Below, in pieces: positions 25,427-34,545 of a stretch of 53,003 nucleotides of DNA. Both the position numbers and the translations under genes were made by a program. Origin of the DNA: Candidatus Chloroploca mongolica (lineage in GTDB: Bacteria > Chloroflexota > Chloroflexia > Chloroflexales > Chloroflexaceae); the NCBI RefSeq assembly GCF_004762035.2, contig NZ_SIJK02000013.1, positions 1 through 53,003 of the forward strand, in the 5' to 3' direction. Every line of letters starts with the position of its first letter. The stretch's first letter is position 1. Under the pieces are notes generated by a model, which saw only the letters and a list, made by a program, of their open reading frames with translations, was not told the DNA's origin and ran no database searches.

Positions 25427-26132
25427 GAGTCAGCCACAGAGTCGGCGTGGACGTAGAGTCGCCGAACGAAAGCGTAATCCACTGATCCCCTTCTACTGGG
25501 CGATCGGTGCTCTGGTTGTTGTAGGGGCGGCCTTTTTGATCACCTTTGCGGTGCGGGGTGGGTTCGGTGGCGGCGAAGTGCCAACGATCAATGCGCAAAC
25601 TGGGCAGACGCCCGAGGGCTTCTGGTTTAAGGGGAATCCCGAGGCGGCGGTTACGGTTGTGGAATATGCCGACTATCGTTGTCCTGCCTGTGCGTTTTTT
25701 GATCGGAACATGTCGCCAATTATTACGCGTGACTATGTTGAGACCGGCAAAATCCAGATGATCTTTCATGAATTTCCTTTGAACAATAATGCGCAGGCGA
25801 TTTCAGCGGCGGAAGCCGCCCGCTGTGCCGGTGATCAGGGCCAGTTCTGGGAAATGAACCATCTCTTGATGACCAATCAAGGTCAGTGGGCACAACTGAA
25901 TAATGTCAACAATGTCTTTTCGGGGTATGCAGGTCAGCTTGGCCTGGATCGGGCGGCCTTTGATAGCTGTATGAGCGCAGGTACGCACAATGCAGCCATT
26001 CTCGCTGCCGTCGAGAGCTCGGTTGCCCGGGGCGTGACGGGCACCCCCTCGTTTGATGTGAATGGGCAACTGGTCGATATGAATGGCCTGCCTGGCGCCA
26101 TTGAGGCAGCGCTGCGCACTGCCGGCCAATAA
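25425..26132 (+). CDS. Membrane-anchored DsbA-family thiol oxidoreductase
   Basis: 235 residues from ATG 25425 (AGGAG upstream). A basic N-terminus of about 24 residues (QSRRGRRVAERKR) is followed by one membrane anchor (about 26-48), then an extracytoplasmic thioredoxin-fold domain with inserted helices. Active site CPAC in YADYRCPACAFFD, cis-proline loop TGTPSFDVNG. Four further cysteines or none in pairs: Cys in ARCAGD and DSCMSAG could form a structural bond. The family forms or shuffles disulfide bonds in exported proteins. Monocistronic, with its own promoter and a perfect palindromic terminator. Confidence 0.9.
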   Translation: MSQPQSRRGRRVAERKRNPLIPFYWAIGALVVVGAAFLITFAVRGGFGGGEVPTINAQTGQTPEGFWFKGNPEAAVTVVEYADYRCPACAFFDRNMSPIITRDYVETGKIQMIFHEFPLNNNAQAISAAEAARCAGDQGQFWEMNHLLMTNQGQWAQLNNVNNVFSGYAGQLGLDRAAFDSCMSAGTHNAAILAAVESSVARGVTGTPSFDVNGQLVDMNGLPGAIEAALRTAGQ

Positions 26133-26157
26133 GCGTTGTTCCGCATAAGCGACCTTG

Positions 26158-26202
26158 TGCAAAGCGATGCGGTTGCCCTTAGGGCAACCGCATCGCTTTG
26201 CA
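26158..26202. terminator. Perfect 21-bp palindrome after the DsbA-like gene
   Basis: Arms of 21 bases, TGCAAAGCGATGCGGTTGCC plus C, with loop TTA. No T run follows. It ends two bases before the -35 box of secD. Confidence 0.85.
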
Positions 26203-26203
26203 A

Positions 26204-26232
26204 TTGACATCATATCAGCAGAGGTCTATAAT
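26204..26232 (+). promoter_or_regulatory. Consensus promoter of secDF
   Basis: TTGACA (26204-26209), 17-base spacer, TATAAT (26227-26232): a full consensus match. Start of transcription is expected near 26240, about 26 bases before the secD start codon. Confidence 0.9.
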
Positions 26233-26265
26233 GCCGTGGTTACGAAACCTGAGCACGAGGAGTAG

Positions 26266-27669
26266 TTGAACGCCGTGCGTAGCAGAGAAATCATTTCAAT
26301 CTTAGGGATTGTGATCATTGCGGCCCTGGCCCTCTGGATCAATCTGGCCCCTAACCAGATGGCGCTTGGTCGCGATGTGAGTTTTCGCCTGGGCCTCGAT
26401 TTGCAAGGCGGTATTCAAGTCTTGCTGCGAGCAACAGATCCTGACGTTGATCGCGAACAGATGGAGATTGCCCGTGGGGTGATCGAGCGCCGGGTCAATG
26501 CCCTCGGTGTCGGTGAGACGCTCGTGCAGGTCGCCGGCAATGATCGCCTGATCGTTGAGTTGCCCGGCGTTGATGATCCCGAGCAGGCCGTTGAGACGCT
26601 GCGTGGTACCGGACGCCTTGAATTCATTGACTCGCAGGGCCAGTATCTACCTCCGGGTGCGTTGATCCGCACGACGGGCAGCCCCAATCCAGTGTTGCCT
26701 GAGGGAGTTGAAGAGGTCCAGACGCTTGACGATCTTGGGCCAATTTTTGAGAGCATTACTGATGGAGCTGACCTTGATACCAGTTCCGTCCAGCCAGCCT
26801 TTTCGCAGGGTGGGGTCGCTGGGAGTCGTCCGGCTGTGTCGTTTGCCTTTACTGGTGAGTCGGCTCAACGTCTGGCTGCATTTACTGCCCAGAATGTTGG
26901 CCAACCAATGTGTATTGTGCTCGACAATGTTGTCATCAGTTGCCCCCAGATCAACGCGGCCCTCCGTGATGGCTCGGGTGTCATTGAGGTCAATGATGTC
27001 AATGACCGCGACAATATTCTCAATCAGTTGAAGTACGGCGCGTTGCCAGTGCCGCTCGTTGTCGAAACAAGCCGCAGCGTTACGGCAACCCTTGGTCAAG
27101 AGTCGGTTGAGTCAAGCGTTATAGCTGGTTCGATCGGGTTGAGTCTGGTCGCCATCTATATGATCGCCTTCTACCGGTTTCCTGGTCTGCTGGCAACCCT
27201 GGCGCTGGCGCTCTATGTCTTGATTAGCTTTGCCCTGTATCGCCTCATTCCCATTACGCTTACGCTACCAGGCATCGCTGGTTTCGTGCTCTCGATTGGT
27301 CTGGCGGTTGATGCCAATGTGCTGATCTTTTCACGGTTACGCGAAGAGTATCGACGTGGGCGCGATATTCATAGTGCCCTTGAATTTGGCTTTGAGGAAT
27401 CATGGTCTGCAATCCGTGATTCGAGTGTTTCGACGTTGATCACGAGCATCGTGCTCTTTATCTTTGGCAATAGCTTTGGCGTGAGCATTATTCAGGGTTT
27501 TGCCCTGACGCTGGGTCTCGGTATTCTGCTCAGTCTCTTTACGGCTGTGGTGGTGACACGTACCTTCCTGCGCCTCTCGACGCCGATCTTTCGGGATGAC
27601 CGGGCATGGATCTTTGGCATTGATCGCACCAAACCTGCGGTGGCACCCTCCACCGCTGAGGCGATCTGA
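26266..27669 (+). CDS. secD: Protein translocase subunit SecD
   Basis: 467 residues from TTG 26266, with GAGGAG just upstream; GTG 26275 is the alternative. Works with SecF in the inner membrane to draw proteins out of SecYEG using the proton gradient. Seen: N-terminal membrane segment (about 8-28), the motif LGLDLQGGIQVLL, the first periplasmic domain (ERRVNALGVGE, LPGVDDPEQA), then the cluster of five C-terminal membrane segments with GQESVESSVIAGSIGLSLV, LTLPGIAGFVLSIGLAVDANVLIFSR and REEYRRG. The large periplasmic region is shorter than in the enterobacterial protein. secF follows after 26 bases. Confidence 0.96.
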   Translation: MNAVRSREIISILGIVIIAALALWINLAPNQMALGRDVSFRLGLDLQGGIQVLLRATDPDVDREQMEIARGVIERRVNALGVGETLVQVAGNDRLIVELPGVDDPEQAVETLRGTGRLEFIDSQGQYLPPGALIRTTGSPNPVLPEGVEEVQTLDDLGPIFESITDGADLDTSSVQPAFSQGGVAGSRPAVSFAFTGESAQRLAAFTAQNVGQPMCIVLDNVVISCPQINAALRDGSGVIEVNDVNDRDNILNQLKYGALPVPLVVETSRSVTATLGQESVESSVIAGSIGLSLVAIYMIAFYRFPGLLATLALALYVLISFALYRLIPITLTLPGIAGFVLSIGLAVDANVLIFSRLREEYRRGRDIHSALEFGFEESWSAIRDSSVSTLITSIVLFIFGNSFGVSIIQGFALTLGLGILLSLFTAVVVTRTFLRLSTPIFRDDRAWIFGIDRTKPAVAPSTAEAI

Positions 27670-27695
27670 TATCCTTCTGTGGAGTGGTACGTCGT

Positions 27696-28706
27696 ATGTT
27701 GGAACAGCTTGTCAAGCGCCGCTACTGGTGGTTTGTGCTTTCGCTCGCCATGATTTTGCCCGGGCTCTATTTTCTTTTGCTGCATCCTCTCATTACCACC
27801 GGGCAACCCCGGCTTGGTTTGCGCCCGAGCATTGACTTTAGTGGTGGTTCCCTCTGGGAGGTGCGTTTTGCTGAACGCGCCCCCGGTGAACTGGGTTCCT
27901 CTGAGGTCGGGGCTGCGTTCGCTGCCGCAGGGTTCGACAATGCCCAGGTGCAGATGAGTCAGGTCGACCTGGATGGAAACCTGATTGTGACTGCCCTTGT
28001 GCGTACGCGCCCTCTGAACGAGCAGTCGCCCCTGCAGGATCGTCAGGCAGTCGAGGCTGCCCTTAATGATCAGATCGGCGCTGCGGCGATTGAACGCCTC
28101 GAAAGCGTTGGGCCGACAGTTAGTCAAGAGTCAACCCGCAGTGCCGTGATTGCCGTGATCGGTGCATCGTTGATAATCTTGCTCTATCTGACCTGGGCCT
28201 TTCGCCAGGCGCCCCATCCGTTTCGGTATGGGATGTGTGCCATTATCTCGATGGTGCATGATGTGGTTATTATTATTGGGGTAGCTGCGATCTTCAGCAC
28301 GTTCAATCCCCGGTTTGAGGTGGACGCCCTCTTCTTGACGGCCTTGCTAACCATCCTGAGTTTCTCGGTACACGATACGATTGTCGTCTTTGACCGCGTT
28401 CGCGAGAATCTGCTGGCCCGTCAACCCGATCAGCACTTTAGTGATCTCGTCAATCATAGCATTGTGCAGACGCTGCCGCGCTCGATCAATACCCAGATGA
28501 CGACGTTGTTTACGTTGACTGCGCTGCTCTTCTTTGGTGGCGAGACAATCCAGAATTTTGTCTTGATCCTCTTGATCGGGTTGGTTGTAGGCACCTACTC
28601 TTCGATCTTCAATGCCGCTCAGATCCTGGTGGTCTGGGAATACCGTGAATGGAAGAACTGGTTTGGTCGTGGGCGCGGTGATCACGAAAAGCCGGCGACC
28701 GTCTAA
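27696..28706 (+). CDS. secF: Protein translocase subunit SecF
   Basis: 336 residues from ATG 27696 (GGAG eleven bases upstream; a GTG at 27684 is in frame but less likely). N-terminal membrane segment about 13-33, then IDFSGGSLWEVRF (SecF signature DFxGG), a periplasmic domain up to about 150, GPTVSQESTRSAVIAVIGASLI starting the membrane cluster, and LTILSFSVHDTIVVFDRVREN with the conserved V-D-T-V-V-x-D-R-x-R-E-N motif. Partner of SecD and transcribed with it; closed by a palindromic terminator. Confidence 0.96.
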   Translation: MLEQLVKRRYWWFVLSLAMILPGLYFLLLHPLITTGQPRLGLRPSIDFSGGSLWEVRFAERAPGELGSSEVGAAFAAAGFDNAQVQMSQVDLDGNLIVTALVRTRPLNEQSPLQDRQAVEAALNDQIGAAAIERLESVGPTVSQESTRSAVIAVIGASLIILLYLTWAFRQAPHPFRYGMCAIISMVHDVVIIIGVAAIFSTFNPRFEVDALFLTALLTILSFSVHDTIVVFDRVRENLLARQPDQHFSDLVNHSIVQTLPRSINTQMTTLFTLTALLFFGGETIQNFVLILLIGLVVGTYSSIFNAAQILVVWEYREWKNWFGRGRGDHEKPATV

Positions 28707-28716
28707 CACTGCTGTT

Positions 28717-28751
28717 GACGAAAACGACCAGCGAAGCTGGTCGTTTTCGTC
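28717..28751. terminator. Palindromic terminator after secF
   Basis: Perfect 16-base arms GACGAAAACGACCAGC with loop GAA. A and T runs lie inside the stem, so it works for both secF and the convergent flippase-like gene, whose stop is three bases beyond. Apex CCAGC-GAA-GCTGG as in the family. Confidence 0.9.
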
Positions 28752-28753
28752 AT

Positions 28754-29785
28754 TTATGGCGTATCGCCCATGCTCGAATGGGTGGCTTGCAGCGGAACAA
28801 CTGGTTCATGGGTCAACCAGTAGTAACATCCTGCGGCCACTGGTGTCAGCAGCCAGTAGTTGAAGAGCCGGAAGATGATCGCGGCGGGTACCGCAGCAGG
28901 CCCGACCCCAAGTTGCAGCAGGGTTGCGACCAGAGCCGCCTCGACGGTGCCGCCGCCCCCTGGTAGCACGTTGAAGGTCGAGGTAATCAGGGCAATGCCA
29001 AAAGCGACGATGACCGTCACGAGACTAGCTTCCACCTCAAAAGCCCAGAGCACGCAGAGCATCCCGAAGCTATGGGTGATGAGGGCCGTCAACTGGATCA
29101 GCACCAGCACGATGACATCACGCCGACGACTGGCAAGCAGCCTGCGACCAATAATCAATTCGGCGAGCAGACCTTCGAGCCACGTGCTCTTCCAGGGGTG
29201 ACGCAGCAGGCGGCTGACGGTGTGTTGAAAATGTGCGAGCCACGCACGTAGTTGCGCCCCCGGTCGGGTCAGGACATAGAAGGCCGCGCCTACAAGCGTG
29301 ATGGCAATACTCCCCGCGATATAACTTGCCTCGCCGGTAGCCTGGTGTTGGAGGGCCAGGATGATCAGGCTGAAGGCAAACATCATCAGCATTGCGGTGA
29401 CATAACTAATCGTCTCGAGTGAGGCGATCAGGGCCGACTGCCCCTGGCTGATGCCACGACGGTTGAAGGTACTGATCAAAAAGGCATAACTGCCAACCCC
29501 ACCGGCAGGCACTGACTGACTGATAATGATGGCGACAAGGGCAATCGCCCAGAGCCGCATCAGATTCATACGATAGCCTAGTGAACGCAGGACAAGATTG
29601 AGGACCTGGGCGCTCATCAGGTACCCGATTGGAATCAACCCCATCGCCAGGAGTAACCATTCCGGACGAGCATCATCAAGAAGCTCAAAGGCTTCGAGAA
29701 GCCATGCGCGATTCAGGTAGGCGAGAACCAGCAGTGCCAGACTGATCAGCAGACTGGTGAGTAACTTCCAGCGGGTACGACGCAT
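28754..29785 (-). CDS. Flippase-like integral membrane protein (UPF0104 / LPG synthase TM-like)
   Basis: 343 residues with about eight membrane segments. The family marks are QSVPAGGVGSYAFL near residue 95 and STFNVLPGGGGTVEAALVATLLQLGV near 265, followed by FRLFNYWLLTPVAAG; these glycine-rich segments are typical of the membrane part of lysylphosphatidylglycerol synthases and related proteins (AglD/YbhN type). The soluble aminoacyl-transferase part is missing, so lipid or lipid-linked sugar transfer across the membrane is more likely than lysine transfer. It stands 14 bases downstream of the acylphosphatase gene on the same strand and is probably cotranscribed with it. Confidence 0.85.
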   Translation of the reverse strand: MRRTRWKLLTSLLISLALLVLAYLNRAWLLEAFELLDDARPEWLLLAMGLIPIGYLMSAQVLNLVLRSLGYRMNLMRLWAIALVAIIISQSVPAGGVGSYAFLISTFNRRGISQGQSALIASLETISYVTAMLMMFAFSLIILALQHQATGEASYIAGSIAITLVGAAFYVLTRPGAQLRAWLAHFQHTVSRLLRHPWKSTWLEGLLAELIIGRRLLASRRRDVIVLVLIQLTALITHSFGMLCVLWAFEVEASLVTVIVAFGIALITSTFNVLPGGGGTVEAALVATLLQLGVGPAAVPAAIIFRLFNYWLLTPVAAGCYYWLTHEPVVPLQATHSSMGDTP

Positions 29786-29799
29786 CTGTCTTCCTCGAA

Positions 29800-30078
29800 T
29801 TACCAGACGATACTAAAGTTACCCTCTTTGCGGGTTGGTTCTTCCCAGGTAACGTCAACTTTTTCAACCTGGGCCTGGATTGGTCCGCTATAGCACCAGG
29901 TGACGAGCCGTTGAACGGCTGGGCGTGTTCCTTCAAAGACCGCCTCGACGCGGCCATCAGGGAGGTTGCGAACCCATCCCTCTACCCCGGTTGCACGTGC
30001 CCGATCACGGGCATAGGCGCGGAAACTGACACCTTGCACGCGCCCCGCGATAAATACATGCGCACGTACCAGATCCAT
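29800..30078 (-). CDS. acyP: Acylphosphatase
   Basis: 92 residues from ATG 30078, the usual family length; the frame is open another 27 codons but without a ribosome site. Hydrolyses acyl phosphates such as acetyl or carbamoyl phosphate. Signature one GRVQGVSFRAYARDRA holds the catalytic arginine, signature two GWVRNLPDGRVEAVFEG the catalytic asparagine. First gene of a leftward pair with the flippase-like gene; a TATACT box on the minus strand at 30132-30137 is a likely -10. Confidence 0.92.
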   Translation of the reverse strand: MDLVRAHVFIAGRVQGVSFRAYARDRARATGVEGWVRNLPDGRVEAVFEGTRPAVQRLVTWCYSGPIQAQVEKVDVTWEEPTRKEGNFSIVW

Positions 30079-30164
30079 AGCTCTTTTGCCTCTAGCTTTT
30101 TCTTGTTCAAGGGTGCTTCGTTGCATAGAATAGTATACCGCACGCAGCGAGCATCGCACAATAA

Positions 30165-30173
30165 TGGTATACT
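30165..30173 (+). promoter_or_regulatory. Extended -10 box of lepA
   Basis: TGGTATACT. Start of transcription near 30180, giving a leader of about 95 bases that carries the long hairpin at 30193-30233. The divergent acylphosphatase -10 box lies about 30 bases away. Confidence 0.5.
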
Positions 30174-30192
30174 GCTTTCAGCATTTCTCCTT

Positions 30193-30233
30193 CGCTGAGA
30201 AACCAGCCAGCTTAGTTGGCTGGTTTCTCAGCG
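30193..30233. repeat. Long hairpin in the lepA leader
   Basis: Arms CGCTGAGAAACCAGCCAGC and its reverse complement with one wobble, loop TTA. Same family as the gene-end palindromes, but here it lies between two divergent genes, downstream of the lepA -10 box. Confidence 0.8.
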
Positions 30234-30274
30234 AGGCAATAGATTTCAGGGCTATAGCCTTGAACATAGACTCT

Positions 30275-32095
30275 ATGATTGATCAGGCAAAAATCCGCAA
30301 CTTCTGTATTATCGCCCATGTTGACCACGGTAAGACGACGCTCTCGGATCGTCTGTTGCAAACAACAAGCACGATTGCCGATCGCGATCGCCGTGAGCAG
30401 CACCTTGACTCGATGGATCTCGAGCGCGAACGGGGTATTACGATCAAGCTCAAGGCTGTCCGTATGCAGTATCATGCTGCTGACGGTGAGACCTATATGC
30501 TCAATCTGATTGACACCCCCGGTCATGTCGATTTCAACTATGAAGTCGGACGCTCACTTGCCGCGTGTGAGGGTGCCCTGCTGGTCGTGGATGCCGCTCA
30601 GGGAATCGAGGCTCAAACGCTGGCGAATGTCTATCTGGCCCTCGAGCATGATCTGGCAATTATCCCCATCATTAATAAAATTGATCTGCCTGGTGCCCAT
30701 CCCGATGAGGTCGCCGCAGAGATTGAAAAGGTGATCGGCATCCCCGTCGAAGAGTCGATTATGGCGTCGGCCAAAGAGGGCCTCGGCGTGCCCGAGATCC
30801 TCGAGGCGATTGTTGCACGCGTTCCGCCACCTCACGGGCAGATATCACGGCCCGCTCGTGCGCTGATCTTCGACTCACACTATGATCCCTATAAGGGGGT
30901 TATTGCCGCTGTGCGTGTGGTTGATGGTGTCTTCCTGTCAGGCTCACGGGTGCAGTTGATGGGTACTGGTGCAAAAGCTGAGACGCTCGAGATCGGGTGT
31001 TTTCGGCCAATGATGCAAGCGTTGCCCGCCCTCAATCCCGGCGAGGTCGGTTATATCGCCACTGGTCTCAAGACGATTGAGGAGTGTCAGGTCGGTGATA
31101 CGATTACGCTCGCCGATAATCCCGCCGAGATGCCGCTTGTCGGCTATCGTCCCGCCAAGCCGATGGTCTTTGCTGGCCTCTATCCCATTGAGAGCAATGC
31201 CTACCCTGATCTCCGTGATGCGCTCGAGAAACTGAAGTTGAATGATGCCGCTCTTTCGTATCAACCTGAGAGCTCGGCAGCGCTTGGGTTCGGTTTTCGC
31301 TGCGGCTTCCTCGGTCTCCTCCATATGGAGATTGTGCGTGAGCGCCTCGAGCGTGAGTATAATCTCGATCTGCTCATTACGGCGCCGAGCGTCGAGTATC
31401 AGGTGTTGTGTACCGATGGCGAAATCCTGACCGTCGCCAATCCCTCGGAAATGCCCGATCTCAGCAAGATTGTGGCGATTGAAGAGCCGATTGTCCAGAT
31501 TAGTGTCATTGCACCGTCGCGCTATATCGGTACGGTTATGGAGTTGGTGACGACGCGGCGCGGTATCTTTGATACCATGGAGTACCTCGATCCAACACGG
31601 GTGGTGCTCAAATATCGGATGCCCCTGGCTGAAATTGTGATTGACTTTTATGATCAACTCAAGAGCCGTACGCAGGGCTATGCTTCCCTTGACTATACCC
31701 TGGCTGGTTATCTTGAGGCCGATCTGGTCAAACTTGATGTGCTGGTCAATCAAGCCTCTGTTGATGCGCTCTCGTTGATTGTGCATCGCGAATTTGCCTA
31801 TCAGCGCGGGCGCGATCTGGTCGAACGGTTGCGTCAGTTGATCCCGCGCCAGATGTTTGAGGTGCCGATCCAGGCGGCCATTGGTAGCAAGGTGATCGCT
31901 CGTGAGACGGTGCGGGCCATGCGGAAAGATGTGCTGGCGAAGTGCTACGGTGGCGATGTGAGCCGCAAACGCAAACTGCTCGAAAAGCAGAAAGAGGGCA
32001 AACGTCGTATGAAGATGGTCGGTAATGTCGAGATCCCGCAAGAAGCCTTTATGGCTATCCTCTCGCTTGGTGAGGATGTGCCTGAAAGTCGGTAG
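30275..32095 (+). CDS. lepA: Elongation factor 4 (LepA), ribosomal back-translocase GTPase
   Basis: 606 residues from ATG 30275, the start that gives the family N-terminus ([17 protein letters not shown]). G-domain motifs: AHVDHGKTT (P-loop), [22 protein letters not shown]. Characteristic LepA features: [17 protein letters not shown] and the C-terminal domain with [27 protein letters not shown]. Acts on stalled or mis-translocated ribosomes and in ribosome biogenesis. I see no good Shine-Dalgarno sequence. The lipoprotein gene follows six bases after the stop. Confidence 0.97.
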   Translation: MIDQAKIRNFCIIAHVDHGKTTLSDRLLQTTSTIADRDRREQHLDSMDLERERGITIKLKAVRMQYHAADGETYMLNLIDTPGHVDFNYEVGRSLAACEGALLVVDAAQGIEAQTLANVYLALEHDLAIIPIINKIDLPGAHPDEVAAEIEKVIGIPVEESIMASAKEGLGVPEILEAIVARVPPPHGQISRPARALIFDSHYDPYKGVIAAVRVVDGVFLSGSRVQLMGTGAKAETLEIGCFRPMMQALPALNPGEVGYIATGLKTIEECQVGDTITLADNPAEMPLVGYRPAKPMVFAGLYPIESNAYPDLRDALEKLKLNDAALSYQPESSAALGFGFRCGFLGLLHMEIVRERLEREYNLDLLITAPSVEYQVLCTDGEILTVANPSEMPDLSKIVAIEEPIVQISVIAPSRYIGTVMELVTTRRGIFDTMEYLDPTRVVLKYRMPLAEIVIDFYDQLKSRTQGYASLDYTLAGYLEADLVKLDVLVNQASVDALSLIVHREFAYQRGRDLVERLRQLIPRQMFEVPIQAAIGSKVIARETVRAMRKDVLAKCYGGDVSRKRKLLEKQKEGKRRMKMVGNVEIPQEAFMAILSLGEDVPESR

Positions 32096-32101
32096 GCTGT
32101 C

Positions 32102-33028
32102 ATGAGTATGCGTTATGCTGGTGTGCTGGTGATCTTGCTGCTCTTGCCACTACTGGTGGCTTGCCAGAGTACCGCGCAAGGCCAGGCAAACCTCGGTGCG
32201 CCTGAGAGCCCGGTGATGATGAGGGTTGGGGGGCAACAGTTCACCATAGCCGATTTTTCGCAGCGCCTTACACGCGATATTGGGCCTGCAATTGAAGGTT
32301 TGCTTGCCCAGGGCCAGACTCCCGCTGAGATCGAGCAACTTGCCGTCGAAGCTGAGATCCGGACACAGATTTTTGACCAAATGCTCCAGGATGCCTTGCT
32401 TAGTCGCTATGCGCGCCAGCATGGCATCGGCGTTGATGCAGCGGCAATTGATGCCGAGGTGCTGGCAATTGTCCAGCCTGCTGAAGATAGCCCTTTCCTG
32501 ATTACCACCGATGCACGTTTGCAAAGCGCGCAAAGCCAGCTCAGTTTCGAGGTGGTCGCACGCAATACTGTCGCCCCAATGGTGCGCACGCGCTTGATGC
32601 TGGTGCCCGATGAGGCGCAGGCCGATGAGGTGCTGGCGCTGCTTGCCGCCGGCGGCGATTTCTATGCCCTCGCCGGTGAACGTGGCCTTGATATCGGGGC
32701 TCCCATGAATGATGCGGCCATCACCTGGGTTCCCACTGGTGATTTTCCGCCCGAAATCGATAGCGTTGTCTTTAGTGCTCCTCTCGAGACCCCGGGTAAA
32801 GTCAGCACAACCAGCGGTGTCTATGTCTTTGAGGTTCTTGAACGTGCCGAGCAGCGTCCTTTCGACTCCTTCGAGATGCTGCGCTCGAGCCAGAATGCCC
32901 AGGTCTTCTATGAGCAGAGTTTTGCGCCCTGGTATGAGGCCCTGCTCCTTGATGCACAGGCAAGTGGCGATCTTCAGATTGCCGAAAATTTCGATCCGAA
33001 TATGGTGCCTTTGCCATTTCCTCAGTAA
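32102..33028 (+). CDS. Lipoprotein with PpiC-type peptidyl-prolyl isomerase region
   Basis: 308 residues. Signal: basic MSMRYAG, hydrophobic core and lipobox LVAC with the modified Cys at 21. Residues 30-165 resemble the SurA/PrsA chaperone N-domain (IADFSQRLTRDIG, QMLQDALLSRYARQHGI). From about 165 a parvulin-like domain follows (RLMLVPDEAQADEVLALLAAGGDFYALA, then ITWVPTGDFPPEIDSVVFSAPLETPGKVSTTSGVYVFEVLE). Several usual catalytic residues are not evident, so it may be mainly a chaperone for exported proteins. Probably cotranscribed with lepA and mazG. Confidence 0.82.
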   Translation: MSMRYAGVLVILLLLPLLVACQSTAQGQANLGAPESPVMMRVGGQQFTIADFSQRLTRDIGPAIEGLLAQGQTPAEIEQLAVEAEIRTQIFDQMLQDALLSRYARQHGIGVDAAAIDAEVLAIVQPAEDSPFLITTDARLQSAQSQLSFEVVARNTVAPMVRTRLMLVPDEAQADEVLALLAAGGDFYALAGERGLDIGAPMNDAAITWVPTGDFPPEIDSVVFSAPLETPGKVSTTSGVYVFEVLERAEQRPFDSFEMLRSSQNAQVFYEQSFAPWYEALLLDAQASGDLQIAENFDPNMVPLPFPQ

Positions 33029-33037
33029 TTCTTCGTT

Positions 33038-34255
33038 ATGAATGTTACACCAGGTCAGTTGCTTGACGCTGCATTGCGTATCTTTGCTCTCGAAGGGACG
33101 TCTGGCGTCCAGTTTTGGGAGGCGCACGCTCTGCTGGCGGCCTCTCAGCCGCCTGGCTTGCCCCAGGTCGGGCACGCGTTAGGTGTTCGTCCGTGGGCCG
33201 AGACGATGCAGGCAGGCTCCTATCGTGTGCCTGTGATGCCCTTTCCCCTCCAGCCTGTCGCCCCGGCACTGATCTGGTGGCACCACGATGATCCGTCAGT
33301 GCCTCTGCATGATCTGCTGGCGCTGCGTTATCCTCCCCATCATCTGATCCGTCTGGCAATCCTTGATTCCCAGGGAAGACTGCGCGACCTCGTTGAAGGC
33401 TCGCTCACGACCTGGCCTGAACTGGTCGCTCAACCCGGTGAGACCTCCTTGCTGGCCGTTGACCACTTGCCGGTCAATGAGGATCAACGGAGTGCCGACG
33501 GCTTGCGCTGGGTGATGACCCGTTTGCTTGGGCCTGAAGGCTGTCCCTGGGATGTCCGGCAGAGCCACGCGGATCTGCGCAGTGCATTGATCGAGGAGAC
33601 GTGTGAAGTTCTGGAAGCCCTCGATACGGGTGATATGGAGGCGCTGAAGGAGGAACTCGGCGACCTGCTGATTTCGATCTTTGCGCATTGCGAAATGGCT
33701 CGACAGGCTGGATATTTCACGTTCGAGGACGTTTTTGCCCAGGTCACAGGCAAGTTGATCGGGCGCCACCCGCATGTTTTTGGGAACCTGGTGGTCGACG
33801 GCGAGCATCAGGTGTTGCAGAACTGGGAACAGATCAAGGCGACCGAGTTGGCCGCGAAAGGCCGTACACGCGCTGGGACGCTTGATGGTGTCCCGCCCGA
33901 GCTGCCGGCGCTGGCTACAGCCCAAAAGATTGGCAAACGTGCTGCACGCACCGGTTTCAACTGGACGGGCATTGACCAGGTCTGGGCCAAGATCAATGAA
34001 GAACTGGACGAACTGCGGGCCGCCGCTGCCAGTGCTGATCCTGCTCACATCGCCGAAGAGTTTGGTGATACCCTCTTTGTCCTGACCCGTCTGGCGGCGT
34101 GGCTCCAGATTGATGCCGAACTCGCCTTACGCGACGCTAACCTCAAATTCCGTCGTCGTTTCGGGCAACTCGAAGCAACCGTCGCTGCGCAAGGACACCA
34201 GATGCACGCATTGAGTCTGGACGAGATGATCAGGCTCTGGCAAACCGTGAAATAG
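33038..34255 (+). CDS. mazG: Nucleoside triphosphate pyrophosphohydrolase MazG
   Basis: 405 residues. The C-terminal 255 residues are a double MazG domain: LLGPEGCPWDVRQSHADLRSALIEETCEV with the acidic helix EELGDLLISIF (EExxD metal site), then NWEQIKATE, and a second module FNWTGIDQVWAKINEELDEL with EEFGDTLFVL. The first 150 residues are a separate domain; in Bacillus YabN-type proteins this place is taken by a methylase fold, but here it is shorter and I cannot recognise one. Hydrolyses NTPs, including damaged ones and in some bacteria alarmone precursors. Starts ten bases after the lipoprotein gene. Confidence 0.92.
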   Translation: MNVTPGQLLDAALRIFALEGTSGVQFWEAHALLAASQPPGLPQVGHALGVRPWAETMQAGSYRVPVMPFPLQPVAPALIWWHHDDPSVPLHDLLALRYPPHHLIRLAILDSQGRLRDLVEGSLTTWPELVAQPGETSLLAVDHLPVNEDQRSADGLRWVMTRLLGPEGCPWDVRQSHADLRSALIEETCEVLEALDTGDMEALKEELGDLLISIFAHCEMARQAGYFTFEDVFAQVTGKLIGRHPHVFGNLVVDGEHQVLQNWEQIKATELAAKGRTRAGTLDGVPPELPALATAQKIGKRAARTGFNWTGIDQVWAKINEELDELRAAAASADPAHIAEEFGDTLFVLTRLAAWLQIDAELALRDANLKFRRRFGQLEATVAAQGHQMHALSLDEMIRLWQTVK

Positions 34256-34257
34256 TC

Positions 34258-34467
34258 GTGTCGAAACCACCGCTTGAACTTCAGTTGGACGATATTGTAC
34301 AGACGCGCAAAGCGCATCCGTGCGGTGGTGATACGTGGCGGATCGTGCGGCTTGGTGCCGATATCGGCATGCGTTGCGAAACCTGTGGGCGCAAAATTAT
34401 GCTCCCCCGGGCAGAATGCGAACGCCGCATTAAACGCTTTGTGCGACGTGCAAATGATGAGGCTTGA
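34258..34467 (+). CDS. DUF951 family small protein
   Basis: 69 residues from GTG 34258, two bases after the mazG stop. Basic protein with the family pattern LDDIVQTRKAHPCGGDTWRIVRLGADIGMRCETCGRKIMLPR; the single Cys in HPCGG and the CxxC pair suggest a nucleic-acid or zinc-binding small protein. In many Firmicutes and Chloroflexi such genes lie near parB or ychF; the function is unknown. Last gene of the lepA-ppi-mazG run. Confidence 0.88.
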   Translation: MSKPPLELQLDDIVQTRKAHPCGGDTWRIVRLGADIGMRCETCGRKIMLPRAECERRIKRFVRRANDEA

Positions 34468-34471
34468 AATG

Positions 34472-34492
34472 CTGGGGGCCACAGGCCCCCAG
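34472..34492. repeat. Mini-hairpin CTGGGGGCC-ACA-GGCCCCCAG
   Basis: Nine-base perfect arms just after the DUF951 gene and before the larger palindrome. Similar mini-hairpins with GTA, GCA or ACA loops accompany the long palindromes at 36466, 41537 and 43585. Confidence 0.7.
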
Positions 34493-34498
34493 GAAGCT

Positions 34499-34545
34499 GT
34501 ACCGCTGGAAAAAAGCTAGCGCAGTTAGCTTTTTTCCAGCGGTAC
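34499..34545. terminator. Bidirectional terminator overlapping the pepF stop
   Basis: Perfect 20-base arms starting GTACCGCTGG with an AAAAAA/TTTTTT block near the apex and loop GCGCAGT. The stop codon and last residues of the convergent pepF gene (stop at 34525-34527) lie within the stem. Confidence 0.88.

Noticed and set aside
30944-32041. 365-codon open frame on the minus strand
   Set aside because: Antisense to lepA, composition rich in His and Ile as expected for a shadow.
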